This document shows positions 1-9,118 of a stretch of 64,000 nucleotides of DNA, piece by piece; within the stretch, counting starts at the first letter, position 1; every line of letters starts with the position of its first letter. The stretch lies in contig CAWHMD010000005.1 in assembly GCA_963830385.1 (NCBI GenBank), positions 496,001-560,000 of the forward strand. The letters are read 5' to 3'. Position numbers and translations under genes: made by a program. The stretch is from Bog-532 sp963830385 (GTDB taxonomy: Bacteria > Actinomycetota > Actinomycetes > Streptosporangiales > Streptosporangiaceae). Below the pieces are notes generated by a model. It searched no databases, was not told where the DNA came from, and was given only the letters and a program-made list of their open reading frames with translations.

Positions 1-117
1 GATAAACAGGCGTGCCGCGGCCGTGAACGATCCGTTCAGTCGCCGTGAACGGGGCTTTGGCCTGCACAAAGGCCTATGGTTGAGAGAAGACGGGACCTGG
101 TTGGGGAGGGTGGCAGC

Positions 118-2991
118 ATGCCGCAGCCGGCGGGGCCGCAGGTGTTCGTCGGCCGCGCCCGTGAACTGGCCGTGCTGTCGGCCGCCTGGCGCCAGGCGGC
201 CACCCGTGACGCCCGGCTGGCGCTGGTCTCGGGCGAGCCGGGGATCGGCAAGACCGAACTGGCCCGCGCCTTCGCCCGGGCGGCCCGGGACGACGGCGCG
301 CTGATCTTGTGGGGCAGCGCGTGGGAAGACGGCGGTGCCCTGCCCTACTGGCCCTGGGTGCAGGCGCTGCGGAGCTACGCCCGGCAAGCCGGAGCGGCGG
401 CGCTCGCCGACGCGGCCGGCCCGCAGGCCGGCGTGCTGGGCCAGCTGCTGCCCGAACTCGGGCCGGGGCCTGCCGTTTCGGGACCCGAGGCCAGGCTGAC
501 GCTGTTCGAGGCAGTCTGTACGGTCTTGGACCAGGCATCGCGCGCCGTACCGGTCGCGGTGATCCTCGACGACCTGCACGCCGCGGGGCGGCCCTCGGCC
601 CTGCTGCTGCGCTTCGCGGCGTCCGCCCAGCTGTCCCGCGTCTTGCTGCTTGCCACCTACCGCGCCACCGAGGCTGCGCTCGACCCGGAGGTCAGCGACG
701 TGATCGCGGCGTTGGAGTCCGTTAGTCCCCCGCTGATCCTGAGCGGCCTTCCCGTCGAGGACGTCGGGCGCATGCTGCCCGGCGCGGGCGCTGACGTGCT
801 TGCGGTCGTCCAGCGCCGCAGTCAGGGGAATCCGCTGTTCGTATCCCAGGTGGCGCGGCTGCTCGAGCCGGGCGTGGCTACGGTTGAGGAGGTCCCGGTT
901 CCGGCGGGCATCCGGCAGGCGGTTCGGCGCCAGGTTGACCGGCTCGGCCCGGCCACGACCGAGTCCGGTGACAGCACGCCGGGCGCGACGGAGATCCTGG
1001 CCACCGCGGCGGCGCTCGGCCCTGGCGTCGACCCGGCCGTGGTGGCTGCGGCGCTGGGCGCGTCGGCCGAACTGGTGGGCCGGCTGTTCGAGGACGCGAC
1101 CACCATCGGCTTGCTCGGGCCCGGCCAGGACGTCGGCGAGGTGTACCGGTTCCGGCACGCGCTGATCAGGGAGACCCTCTATACCGGGCTCGCCCCGCAG
1201 GCCCGGGCGCGGGCTCATCACAGGATCGCCGCCGTGCTGGAAAACGCGGCCGGGCCAAGCCACGCCGAACTGGCCTACCACTTCCTGCGGGCCGCGCCCG
1301 TCAGCGCTGAAGCCGCCGCCCGGGCCGTGCACCACTCCCGGCTGGCCGGCCAGGCGGCGCTGACCGCGCTGGCCTGGGAGGAAGCCGCCGGTCACTTCCG
1401 GAACGCCCTGGGGGTACAGCGCCGTGCGGCGCGGGCCACCCCGGCAGAAAGGGCCGGGCTGCTGCTCAGCCTGGCCGAGGCGCTGACCAAGACCGGGCCC
1501 GATCCGGCCGCGGCCCAGATCATCGACGAGGCCGCCCGGCTGGCCCGGCACGCGAACGAGCCGCGGCTGCTGGCCGCCGCGGCGCTGCTGACCGCCCAGC
1601 ACCTCGACTTCAACGCCCCGGCAGAGGGCGCGGCCACGCTGCTCCGCGAGGCCGCCGGTTCGCTGGGCCAGCCGACCGCCCGCCTGGTCGCCTGGTCCCG
1701 GCGCTCAACCCTGGCCGCGCTCACTGGCGACTTCGCGGCGGCGGCCGAACTCGCCCGGCAGGCCTTCCAGACCGGGCAGGCGGCCAGCTTGCCCGACGCC
1801 GGCTCGGTCTACTGGGGCCAGCTGTTTGCCATCTGGCTGCACACCGACCTGCCCGACGGCGACGAGCAGTGGATGGAGCGGGAGTTGCGGGACCTGGTGG
1901 CGCGCTCGCACCTATCGGTGGCGCACGCCGCGGCCCTGGTCCAGGTCGAGGTCGCCCACGGCGCCGCCGAGCAGGCCCGCGGCCGGCTGGACGAACTCGT
2001 CGGCACCGGGCTGGACACGCTGCAGCCCGACATGCTGTTCGTTTGGACGCTGGCCCTGCTCGCCCGCGGCTGCGTCGTCTTGCGGGCGGCCCGGTACGCG
2101 CCGCGGCTCTACCAGGCCCTGACCCCGTATGCGGGGCGCGCCGCGGTCGCCGCCGGGGCGGTCATGTGCGCGGGTGCTACCGACTTCTACCTGGCGGGCC
2201 TGGCGGCGTTGAGCGGCGACGCCGCGACGGCGGACCGCCATTACCGGGCGGCCGCCAGTGTCCACCGCCGGCTCGGCGCACGGCCCATGCTCGCGCACAC
2301 CCTGCACGAGCACGCGCGGCTGCTGGAGCCCGCCGCCGCGTCGGCCGCGCTCGCCGAGGCACGGGCCATCGCCGCCGACTGCAGCATGACCAAGCTGCTC
2401 GCCGTCCTTGGCCAGCCGGACCGGGCCGGGAGTGTCCTCACCATGAACCGGGAGGACGACTTCTGGCTCATCGGTTACACGGATGCAGTTACCCGCGTGC
2501 CGGACAGCCTGGGCCTGCAGTACCTGGACCAGCTCGTCCGTAATCCCGGCCGGGAACTGGCCGCCGTGGACCTGGTCCGGCTGGTGGCCGCCACCGGACC
2601 GGCCAGCACCGTGACGGTCCCCGAGGGCCTGCACGATGCGTCCGCGGCATCCGGCGACGACATCCTCGACCGGCAGGCCCGGACCGCTTACCGGCAGCGG
2701 CTGGCCGATCTGGACGCCGAACTCAGCGAGGCCGAAGCGTGGCACGACACCGAGCGGGCCAGCCGCCTGCGCGCCGAGAGAGACTTCCTGGTTCGCGAGC
2801 TCACCGCCGCGACCGGACTCGGCGGCCGGCCCCGGCCGCTCGGCTCGGAATCTGAGCGCGCCCGGATCAATGTCACCCGGGCCATCAGGACCGCGATCGC
2901 CAAGATTCGCGACCGCGCCCCGGCTGCCGCCACCTATCTCGACCAAGCCATCCGGACCGGGACCCGGTGCTGCTACTCCCCGCCCAGATAG
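118..2991 (+). CDS. AAA/STAND ATPase regulator (MalT/LuxR-like, no LuxR HTH)
   Basis: A large ATPase of about 957 residues. The Walker A motif GEPGIGKT is at residues 39-46, and the Walker B-like run VAVILDDLHA is near residue 150. A long helical repeat region like the TPR part of MalT/AfsR-type regulators follows. The C-terminal 100 residues (Arg-rich, ending in a TGxxCxY motif) resemble a tail seen in actinobacterial ATPase regulators, and no LuxR-type HTH is visible. I chose the ATG at 118 over 76 because GGGGAGGG lies 8 nt upstream. The tyrosinase gene follows after 55 bp, so the two may be co-transcribed. The signal sensed is unknown. Confidence 0.8.
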   Translation: MPQPAGPQVFVGRARELAVLSAAWRQAATRDARLALVSGEPGIGKTELARAFARAARDDGALILWGSAWEDGGALPYWPWVQALRSYARQAGAAALADAAGPQAGVLGQLLPELGPGPAVSGPEARLTLFEAVCTVLDQASRAVPVAVILDDLHAAGRPSALLLRFAASAQLSRVLLLATYRATEAALDPEVSDVIAALESVSPPLILSGLPVEDVGRMLPGAGADVLAVVQRRSQGNPLFVSQVARLLEPGVATVEEVPVPAGIRQAVRRQVDRLGPATTESGDSTPGATEILATAAALGPGVDPAVVAAALGASAELVGRLFEDATTIGLLGPGQDVGEVYRFRHALIRETLYTGLAPQARARAHHRIAAVLENAAGPSHAELAYHFLRAAPVSAEAAARAVHHSRLAGQAALTALAWEEAAGHFRNALGVQRRAARATPAERAGLLLSLAEALTKTGPDPAAAQIIDEAARLARHANEPRLLAAAALLTAQHLDFNAPAEGAATLLREAAGSLGQPTARLVAWSRRSTLAALTGDFAAAAELARQAFQTGQAASLPDAGSVYWGQLFAIWLHTDLPDGDEQWMERELRDLVARSHLSVAHAAALVQVEVAHGAAEQARGRLDELVGTGLDTLQPDMLFVWTLALLARGCVVLRAARYAPRLYQALTPYAGRAAVAAGAVMCAGATDFYLAGLAALSGDAATADRHYRAAASVHRRLGARPMLAHTLHEHARLLEPAAASAALAEARAIAADCSMTKLLAVLGQPDRAGSVLTMNREDDFWLIGYTDAVTRVPDSLGLQYLDQLVRNPGRELAAVDLVRLVAATGPASTVTVPEGLHDASAASGDDILDRQARTAYRQRLADLDAELSEAEAWHDTERASRLRAERDFLVRELTAATGLGGRPRPLGSESERARINVTRAIRTAIAKIRDRAPAAATYLDQAIRTGTRCCYSPPR

Positions 2992-3046
2992 CCGAGAGCT
3001 GGGACGTGCCCGGCAGCCCGGCCCTGTATGCACGAAAGGACACTGG

Positions 3047-4585
3047 ATGAGCAACAATGCGGTTGCGGTCCGGCGGAGTATCTGGTCACTGGAGCCGACC
3101 ACGGCGTTCTCCAGCAGCCTGATGCTCAACTACGCCAAAGCGGTGGCGGTCATGCAGAGCCGGCCATCCGACGACCCGACGAGCTGGACCTACCAGGCGG
3201 CCATCCACGGAACAAAGGCACCGGTGCCCGCTGGGGCCGACTGGAACCAGTGCCAGCACGGCACCTGGTTCTTTCTGCCCTGGCACCGCATGTACATCTG
3301 GTTTTTCGAGAAGATCGTGCGGGAGGCCATTCAGGAGGCGGGGGCCGATCCCACCGGGTGGGCATTGCCCTACTGGAACTACAGCGACGGCCCGCTGAGC
3401 GTGGTCGCCACGCTGCCGCTCGCCTTCCGGACCCCGACCTTGCCCGATGGGTCGGCCAATGCCCTGTACCTGCCCTACCCGAACCGCAACCAGAACACCC
3501 CGGACGACCAGGCGCAGGGCGCTGGGCTGATCGGGGCGGGCATCAACGACGGCGGCCAGATCCCGCCGGTGTACGTCTCGTATGCCAAGGCTTTCGCGCT
3601 CGGCAACTTCGGCTACCCGCCCGCCCCCGACCCAAGCTTCGGGGGGCCGCAGACGGGCTTCTCGCACGGGGGCTCCAATCATGGCCAGCTTGAGCAGCTC
3701 CCCCATGACCAGGTCCACGTCTTCACCGGGGGCGCCAGCAACCGGGCTGACTGCGCCATCGGCTGGATGACCGACCCGGACTGTGCGGCGGCAGATCCGG
3801 TGTTCTGGACCCACCACAGCAACATCGACCGGTTGTGGAAGCGCTGGCTGGACACCCCGGGCCAGCTGAACCCGACCCACCAGTCCTGGCTCAGCCGGTC
3901 CTACCGGTTCTACGACCCCGGTTCCCAGGGATTCGTCACGATGTCTCCCAGTGGCGTCCTGGACACCGTCACCCAGCTGGGATACGCCTATGACGATGAC
4001 CCGGCACCCGTCTCCCTGGCCCTGCGGCCTGCTGCAGTCGCCGTACCGGCACCGTTGCCCCAGGCGGCCGTGACTCGCGGCACGCTCGCCGCGGGCGGCC
4101 CCGTAGACCTGTCGTCAGCGGCGACCAGCGTCACCGGTACGATCACCAGCCCGCCGCCGGAGGCACAGGCGCTGCTGGCGGCCGGGCCGGGCGAGCCACA
4201 GCACCTGAGCCTGAACCTGGAGAACGTGGAGCGGGAGCAGAACGCCCCTCTCGTCTTCGACGTCTACCTCAACCTGCCCGACGACCAGCCGCCCCAGCCC
4301 AAGTCGATCTACTACGTCGGCCACATGACCTTCTTCGGCCAGGGCCACCATCACGGCGCAGGCGACAGCACCGAGCACCAGGCAGGCACGAGCTACTCCT
4401 ACGTGATCACCAACCTCGTGCAGGAGCAGCGGCGGCAAGGAGTCTGGTCGGACACCTCGTTCCGGGTGACCTTGGTTGTAGGCGGGTACCGCGAGGAGGG
4501 AACACCCTCGGTACAGGCCGCCGCCAGCACCACCCCGCCACCGGCACTGGTGCACATCGGCTCGGTGAGCATCACCGCGGAGTAA
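3047..4585 (+). CDS. Tyrosinase / polyphenol oxidase (type 3 copper)
   Basis: A 512-residue type 3 copper oxidase, expected to hydroxylate monophenols and oxidise diphenols to quinones. The CuA histidines are His54, His71 and His80 (QHGTWFFLPWHR). The CuB site has PHDQVH and the signature DPVFWTHHSNIDRLW. A C-terminal beta domain follows from about residue 400, of the kind that caps plant and bacterial polyphenol oxidases. At 512 aa it is longer than the roughly 270-aa Streptomyces MelC2. No melC1-like caddie gene is adjacent and no signal peptide is seen. AAAGGA lies upstream of the ATG. Confidence 0.9.
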   Translation: MSNNAVAVRRSIWSLEPTTAFSSSLMLNYAKAVAVMQSRPSDDPTSWTYQAAIHGTKAPVPAGADWNQCQHGTWFFLPWHRMYIWFFEKIVREAIQEAGADPTGWALPYWNYSDGPLSVVATLPLAFRTPTLPDGSANALYLPYPNRNQNTPDDQAQGAGLIGAGINDGGQIPPVYVSYAKAFALGNFGYPPAPDPSFGGPQTGFSHGGSNHGQLEQLPHDQVHVFTGGASNRADCAIGWMTDPDCAAADPVFWTHHSNIDRLWKRWLDTPGQLNPTHQSWLSRSYRFYDPGSQGFVTMSPSGVLDTVTQLGYAYDDDPAPVSLALRPAAVAVPAPLPQAAVTRGTLAAGGPVDLSSAATSVTGTITSPPPEAQALLAAGPGEPQHLSLNLENVEREQNAPLVFDVYLNLPDDQPPQPKSIYYVGHMTFFGQGHHHGAGDSTEHQAGTSYSYVITNLVQEQRRQGVWSDTSFRVTLVVGGYREEGTPSVQAAASTTPPPALVHIGSVSITAE

Positions 4586-4663
4586 CGAACAGGTGCGGGA
4601 CAGGGCTTGCACTGGGGCCCCGGGCGGTGGCTGGCTGACACCACGGGCTGCCACTATGGGCGG

Positions 4664-5569
4664 ATGGACGTACTGCGGACTCCTGAGGAGCGGTTTGCCG
4701 GGCTGCCGGACTTTGATTTCCCCGCACGTTACGGGACGGTGGGGACGCCGGGAGCGGGCGACGTGCGGATGGCGTACGTGGAGGCCGGGCCGGCCGACGG
4801 GCCGGTGGTGCTGCTGCTGCACGGCGAGCCCAGCTGGTCGTTCCTGTACCGGACGATGCTGCCGGTGCTGGCCGCCCGCGGGCTGCGGGCGATCGCGCCG
4901 GACATGGTCGGGTTCGGGCGCTCGGACAAGCCCGCGCGGGTCGCCGACCACAGCTACGCAAGGCACGTGGAGTGGCTGCGGGCGCTGGTCTTCGACCGGC
5001 TCGATCTGCGGGACGTGACCCTGGTCGGCCAGGACTGGGGCGGGCTGACCGGGCTCCGGCTGGTAGCCGAGCACCCGGACCGGTTCGCCCGGGTGGTCGC
5101 GGCCAACACCGGGCTGCCCACTGGCGACGAGCCGATGCCCGAGGTGTGGTGGCAGTTCCGCCGGGTGGTGGAGAAGGCGCAAGCGCTGGACGTGGCCCGG
5201 CTGGTGCAGTCCGGCTGCCAGACCCCGCTGCCCGGCCCGGTGCGGGCGGCCTACGCGGCGCCGTTCCCGGACCAGGCCTACCTGGCCGGGCCGCGGGCGA
5301 TGCCGCTGATCGTGCCCACCGCCCCCGACGACCCGGCCACCGAGGCCAACCGGGCGGCCTGGCGGGAGCTGGAACAGTGGGACCGGCCGTTCCTGGTCGC
5401 GTTCAGCGACCGCGACCCCATTACCGCCTCGATGGCCCCCGTGCTGAAGAGCACGATCCCGGGCGCGGCGGGCCTGGAACACCCGGTGATCGAGGGCGCC
5501 GGTCACTTCCTTCAGGAAGACGCGGGTCCCCAGCTGGCCGGGATAGTCGCAGACTTTGTGCTCGGCTGA
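4664..5569 (+). CDS. Haloalkane dehalogenase, DhlA-like alpha/beta hydrolase
   Basis: A 301-residue alpha/beta hydrolase. HGEPSWSF supplies the Glu55 halide/oxyanion position, and GQDWGG supplies nucleophile Asp124 with Trp125, matching the DhlA numbering. The acid is in FSDRDP and the catalytic His in EGAGHF. The Asp nucleophile in place of Ser, with a halide-binding Trp next to it, supports haloalkane dehalogenase (HLD-I) rather than esterase. The start at 4664 is preferred over 4607 because homology begins there. A CACTAT hexamer lies 6 nt upstream, so the transcript may be leaderless. The substrate range cannot be read from sequence. Confidence 0.85.
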   Translation: MDVLRTPEERFAGLPDFDFPARYGTVGTPGAGDVRMAYVEAGPADGPVVLLLHGEPSWSFLYRTMLPVLAARGLRAIAPDMVGFGRSDKPARVADHSYARHVEWLRALVFDRLDLRDVTLVGQDWGGLTGLRLVAEHPDRFARVVAANTGLPTGDEPMPEVWWQFRRVVEKAQALDVARLVQSGCQTPLPGPVRAAYAAPFPDQAYLAGPRAMPLIVPTAPDDPATEANRAAWRELEQWDRPFLVAFSDRDPITASMAPVLKSTIPGAAGLEHPVIEGAGHFLQEDAGPQLAGIVADFVLG

Positions 5570-5581
5570 TCTGATGCGGCC

Positions 5582-6211
5582 CTAGTGGCCCCTGGCTATC
5601 CACTCCGGGAGGTCGGGGGCTTCGTCGCCGATCGTGCTGCTGTCGCCGTGGCCGGGGTTGACCGTGGTGGCCTCGGGGAGGGTGAGCAGCTTCTCGCGGA
5701 TCGAGCTGATGATCGTGCCGAAGTCGCTGAACGAGCGGCCGGTGGCGCCGGGGCCGCCCGCGAACAGCGTGTCCCCGGTGAACACGGCGTCCAGGCCGGC
5801 CGCGTGCAGGCAGCACGACCCGGGGCTGTGCCCGGGAGTGTGCAGCACCCGCAGCGTGGTCCCGCCGACCACGATGTCCTGGCCGTCGGTCAGCTCGCCG
5901 TCCGGGTCGGTGCGCGGGTGGGTGAGCCGCCACACCGGCAGGTCGGCCGGGTGCAGCAGGATCGGCGCCCCAGTGGCGCGGGCCAGCTCCGGCGCCACCC
6001 GGACGTGGTCGTCGTGGGCGTGGGTGGCGACGATGGCCCGCACCGTCCGGCCGCCGACCACATCCAGGATCGCGGCCACGTCGTGCGGGGCGTCCAGCAC
6101 CACGCACTCGGTATCGTCGCCCACCACCCAGACGTTGTTGTCGACGTCGAAGGTCTGGCCGTCGAGGGAGAACGTGCCCGATGTCACCGCATGATCCACT
6201 CTGGCGTTCAC
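5582..6211 (-). CDS. Metallo-beta-lactamase fold hydrolase (glyoxalase II-like)
   Basis: A 209-residue MBL-fold protein with the metal motif THAHDDH, a downstream HTPGHSPGS and FTGDTLF, and a final NPGHGD. These are the five metal-binding motifs of the glyoxalase II/YcbL group, which hydrolyses thioesters such as S-lactoylglutathione or its mycothiol analogue. I place the start at GTG 6211. TAGGCT lies 7 nt upstream (leaderless pattern), and the longer frame upstream is Arg-rich and not conserved-looking. It converges with the dehalogenase gene, with 12 bp between the stops. Confidence 0.85.
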   Translation of the reverse strand: MNARVDHAVTSGTFSLDGQTFDVDNNVWVVGDDTECVVLDAPHDVAAILDVVGGRTVRAIVATHAHDDHVRVAPELARATGAPILLHPADLPVWRLTHPRTDPDGELTDGQDIVVGGTTLRVLHTPGHSPGSCCLHAAGLDAVFTGDTLFAGGPGATGRSFSDFGTIISSIREKLLTLPEATTVNPGHGDSSTIGDEAPDLPEWIARGH

Positions 6212-6315
6212 GCGCCTTAGCCTACGACGGCGACGTAGGGTGCACGCCTGGGCACCGGCCGCTGGCTGAAGCTGATTGATGATCAAAATCGCCGAGCGCC
6301 GGAACCGGCATTACG

Positions 6316-7260
6316 ATGGAAGGTGCCGCAGCGGGCCACACTCCGAGAGCGAGGACCTTGGACACGACGCAGGGAACGCCAGGACCAGACGATCCTGGCC
6401 TCGCCGACCACGGTCAGGCTGGTCCCACCGTCGTCCGCATGCTGCTCGGGGCGCGGCTGCGCCGGCTCCGGCAGGCGGCTGGCATCACCCGCGACAGCGC
6501 AGGCAACGCGATCCGCTCCTCCGGCTCCAAGATCAGCCGCCTGGAGCTGGGGCGCACCGGCTTCAAGCAGCGCGACGTCTCTGACCTGCTCACCTTGTAC
6601 GGCGTGGGTGACGACGCCGAGCGTGACGTCCTGCTCGGGCTGGCTCAGCAGGCCAACGTCACCGGCTGGTGGCACGCGTACGCCGACGTGCTGCCCGCCT
6701 GGTTCGAGCCCTACCTGGGCCTGGAGCAGGCGGCCAGCATCATCCGCAGTTACGAGGTCGGGTTCGTGCCCGGGCTGCTGCAGACCGCCGACTACGCACG
6801 AGCGGTGGCGCGGCTGGCCGACGGGGTGTCCGAGGCCCAGGTCGAGCAGCGGGTCACGCTGCGCATGCACCGCCAGCAGGTGCTGCACCGGCCGAACCCG
6901 GTGCACCTGTGGGTGATGATCGACGAGACCGCGCTGCGGCGCCCGATCGGAGGCCGGACGGTGATGCTGGAGCAGGTCGACCACCTGATCCGGATGTCCC
7001 GCCTGGGGCACGTGACCGTGCAGGTCATGCCGTTCAGCGCGGGCGGTCACGCGGCCGCGGGCGGACAGGTGACCATGCTGCGGTTCGCCGAGGAGCAGCT
7101 GCCCGACGTGGTGTACTCCGAACAGCTGCACAGCGCCATCTACCTGAACAAGCCGGCCGAGACCGACCGCTACTGGAACGTGCTGAACCGGGTGGCCACC
7201 GAGGCGCTGCCGCCGGACGAGAGCGTGCGCACGCTCCGCCGTTTGGCCGACCTGATTTAG
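6316..7260 (+). CDS. XRE-family regulator with DUF5753 (Scr1/WhiJ type)
   Basis: A DNA-binding protein of about 314 residues. An N-terminal Cro/C1-type HTH (LLGARLRRLRQAAG through SGSKISRLELGRTGF) spans about residues 43-80. A DUF5753 region follows (WFEPYLGLEQAAS, LLQTADYARA, IDETALRRPIGG and the VMPFSAGGH strand). Such regulators usually sit beside a small DUF397 protein, which is absent here. The start is uncertain: ATG 6316 has no clear ribosome site, and TTG 6358 with GAGG 3 nt upstream is an alternative that still keeps the HTH. Confidence 0.85.
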   Translation: MEGAAAGHTPRARTLDTTQGTPGPDDPGLADHGQAGPTVVRMLLGARLRRLRQAAGITRDSAGNAIRSSGSKISRLELGRTGFKQRDVSDLLTLYGVGDDAERDVLLGLAQQANVTGWWHAYADVLPAWFEPYLGLEQAASIIRSYEVGFVPGLLQTADYARAVARLADGVSEAQVEQRVTLRMHRQQVLHRPNPVHLWVMIDETALRRPIGGRTVMLEQVDHLIRMSRLGHVTVQVMPFSAGGHAAAGGQVTMLRFAEEQLPDVVYSEQLHSAIYLNKPAETDRYWNVLNRVATEALPPDESVRTLRRLADLI

Positions 7261-7309
7261 GCGCCCAGGGCCCAGTCGTCCCTGGACATGCTTCTGGGCG
7301 ACGCTTATG

Positions 7310-7331
7310 TTTGACTGTATGGTCAGTCAAA
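7310..7331. promoter_or_regulatory. TetR-type operator, copy 1 (Rieske promoter)
   Basis: A perfect 8-bp inverted repeat, TTTGACTG-N6-CAGTCAAA. The arms match four other sites in the window (10301, 17891, 23657, 27556). The spacer here is TATGGT, unlike the AAYRTT spacers elsewhere. Confidence 0.8.
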
Positions 7332-7357
7332 GGCAGGGTACGGGCGCGGGGCCTGGG

Positions 7358-8533
7358 GTGGAGCCGGCGCCGCTGAGTGCGGCCGGGGTAGCCGACGCGG
7401 TACGGCCGTTCGGGCGGAGCCGGATGCTGCCGCGGGCCGCCTACGTGGACCCGGCCGTGTTCGCCTGGGAACGGCGGCACTTCTTCGGCGGCGGCTGGCT
7501 GTGCGTGGGCCGCTCGGACCAGCTGCCCGGCCCGGGCGACCAGCGCGCCGAGGACGTGGGCGACGGCAGCGTGCTGCTGGTGCGCGGGGACGACGGGACG
7601 CTGCGGGCGTTCGCCAACACCTGCCGGCACCGCGGCCACGAGCTGCTGCCGTGCGGGCAGACGGCCAACGCCAAGGCGATCGTCTGCCCCTACCACGCGT
7701 GGGCCTACACGCTGCGGGGCGGGCTGCGGGCAGCGGCCGGGTTCCGGCACCAGCCCGGCTTCGACGACGCCGACTGGGGCCTGGCCGAGCTGCCGGTCAC
7801 CGAGTGGCACGGGCTGGTCTTCGTGGACGGGTCCGGCCAGGCCGCACCGCTGGACGAGGCGCTGGGCACGCTGGACGACATCGTGGCCCCGTACGAGCCG
7901 GAGCGGCTGATGGTGGCGGGCCGGCACGAATACGAGACCACCGCCAACTGGAAGATCCTGACCGAGAACTACCACGAGTGCTACCACTGCCCGGCCATCC
8001 ACCCCGAGCTGTGCAAGGTCAGCCCGCCCAAGAGCGGGGAGAACTACAACCCGGCCGGGCCGTGGGTGGGTGGCTGGATGGAGCTGCGGGACGGGATGGA
8101 CACGATGTCGCTGGATGGCACCAGCGGCGGAGTGCCACTGCGAGGACTGGACGCGAGGCGGCTGCGGACCGTCGAATACGTCAACGTGTTCCCGAACATC
8201 CTGATCAGCGCGCACCCGGACTACGTGATGGTGCACCGGCTGATGCCGCTGGCGGTGGACCGGACTCTGATCGAGTGCACCTGGGCGTTCGCACCCGAGG
8301 CGCTGGAGCGGCCGGGCTTCGATCCCGGCTACGCGGTGGACTTCTGGGACATCACCAACCGGCAGGACTGGGCCGCATGTGAGTCCGTGCAGCGGGGCCT
8401 GAGCTCGCCGCATGCCCGGCCGGGGCCGCTGTCGCCAGACGAGGATGGCGTCTACCAGTTCGTGTCAATGGTGGCCCGCGGGTACCAGGGCCAGCCGGTA
8501 TGGGACACGGGGATGGTGAGGTCGGCCGGGTAG
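7358..8533 (+). CDS. Rieske-type oxygenase alpha subunit (Glu-bridged, quaternary-amine-like)
   Basis: This is the catalytic subunit of a Rieske non-haem iron oxygenase. The [2Fe-2S] ligands are Cys89-x-His91 (CRHRGH) and Cys110-x2-His113 (CPYHAW). The mononuclear iron ligands lie in ENYHECYHCPAIH: His210 and His215, with Glu207 where naphthalene dioxygenase has Asp205. Glu at this position is known from CntA/YeaW-type carnitine oxygenases. Upstream in-frame starts at 7307 and 7319 lie in or before the operator, so I favour GTG 7358, although no strong ribosome site is visible. The reductase partner is not in the window. The GPx gene follows after 9 bp. Confidence 0.85.
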   Translation: MEPAPLSAAGVADAVRPFGRSRMLPRAAYVDPAVFAWERRHFFGGGWLCVGRSDQLPGPGDQRAEDVGDGSVLLVRGDDGTLRAFANTCRHRGHELLPCGQTANAKAIVCPYHAWAYTLRGGLRAAAGFRHQPGFDDADWGLAELPVTEWHGLVFVDGSGQAAPLDEALGTLDDIVAPYEPERLMVAGRHEYETTANWKILTENYHECYHCPAIHPELCKVSPPKSGENYNPAGPWVGGWMELRDGMDTMSLDGTSGGVPLRGLDARRLRTVEYVNVFPNILISAHPDYVMVHRLMPLAVDRTLIECTWAFAPEALERPGFDPGYAVDFWDITNRQDWAACESVQRGLSSPHARPGPLSPDEDGVYQFVSMVARGYQGQPVWDTGMVRSAG

Positions 8534-8542
8534 GCTGCCCGC

Positions 8543-9031
8543 GTGAGTCTCTATGACATCCCGGTGCACACCCTCAACGGTGACCCCTCCAGCCTCGGTT
8601 CTCTGGCTGGTAAGACCCTGCTGGTGGTCAACGTCGCGTCCAAGTGCGGGCTGACCCCGCAGTACGAAGGCCTCGAGCGGCTGCATGAGCGGTTCGCGGA
8701 CCAGGGCTTTGCCGTCGTCGGCTTCCCCTGTAACCAGTTCGGCGGCCAGGAGCCGGGCACCGCGGACGAGATCGCCGAGTTCTGCTCGGCGACCTACGGA
8801 GTGGACTTTCCGCTTTTTGAAAAGCTAGAGGTCAACGGGCCGGGCCGGCACCCGATCTACCAGCAGCTGACCGCGGTGGCGGACGCCGGCGGGGAGGCCG
8901 GGGACGTGCAGTGGAACTTCGAGAAGTTCCTGCTGCGCCCGGACGGCACGGTGGCCGGGCGGTTCCGCCCGCGCACCGATCCCGAGGACCCGGCCCTGGT
9001 CGCCGCCATCGAGGAGAACCTGCCCGGCTGA
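8543..9031 (+). CDS. Glutathione peroxidase family protein (thioredoxin-type peroxidase)
   Basis: A 162-residue GPx/BsaA-type peroxidase that reduces hydroperoxides. Peroxidatic Cys35 is in NVASKCGLTPQY, FPCNQFGGQEPG is the second family motif, and WNFEKFL completes the Cys-Gln-Trp-Asn tetrad. The catalytic residue is Cys, not selenocysteine. The start is GTG 8543. TAGGCT lies exactly 6 nt upstream and overlaps the stop of the oxygenase gene, so it probably has its own leaderless promoter besides any read-through from the Rieske promoter. Confidence 0.92.
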   Translation: MSLYDIPVHTLNGDPSSLGSLAGKTLLVVNVASKCGLTPQYEGLERLHERFADQGFAVVGFPCNQFGGQEPGTADEIAEFCSATYGVDFPLFEKLEVNGPGRHPIYQQLTAVADAGGEAGDVQWNFEKFLLRPDGTVAGRFRPRTDPEDPALVAAIEENLPG

Positions 9032-9118
9032 GGCTGGCGGGGCTCGATTGGCTCGACGGGCGTTGCTGGGGCTCGTGGGGCTTGTGTGGTTCATGGGGCT
9101 GATGGGGCGACGGTGCTT

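Noticed and set aside
24..38. TGAACG-N3-CGTTCA with a partial match to the TetR operator half-site
   Set aside because: Only one half (CGTTCAGTC) matches, spacing and outer arms differ, and the next gene is not functionally linked. Kept as chance or another regulator's site.
1912..3129. Long antisense frames opposite the AAA regulator, dehalogenase, flavoenzymes and others
   Set aside because: They have Arg/Ala/Gly/Pro-rich, motif-free translations, as expected from GC-rich codons read on the other strand, while the opposite strand holds clear family motifs.
3047..4585. Melanin operon melC1-melC2
   Set aside because: The upstream gene is an ATPase regulator, not a melC1-type caddie protein, and the tyrosinase is far longer than MelC2.
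7261..7300. Terminator hairpin after the XRE gene
   Set aside because: CGCCCAG/CTGGGCG and CCAGGG/CCCTGG compete, both are short, and there is no T-tract, so the evidence is too weak to list as a feature.
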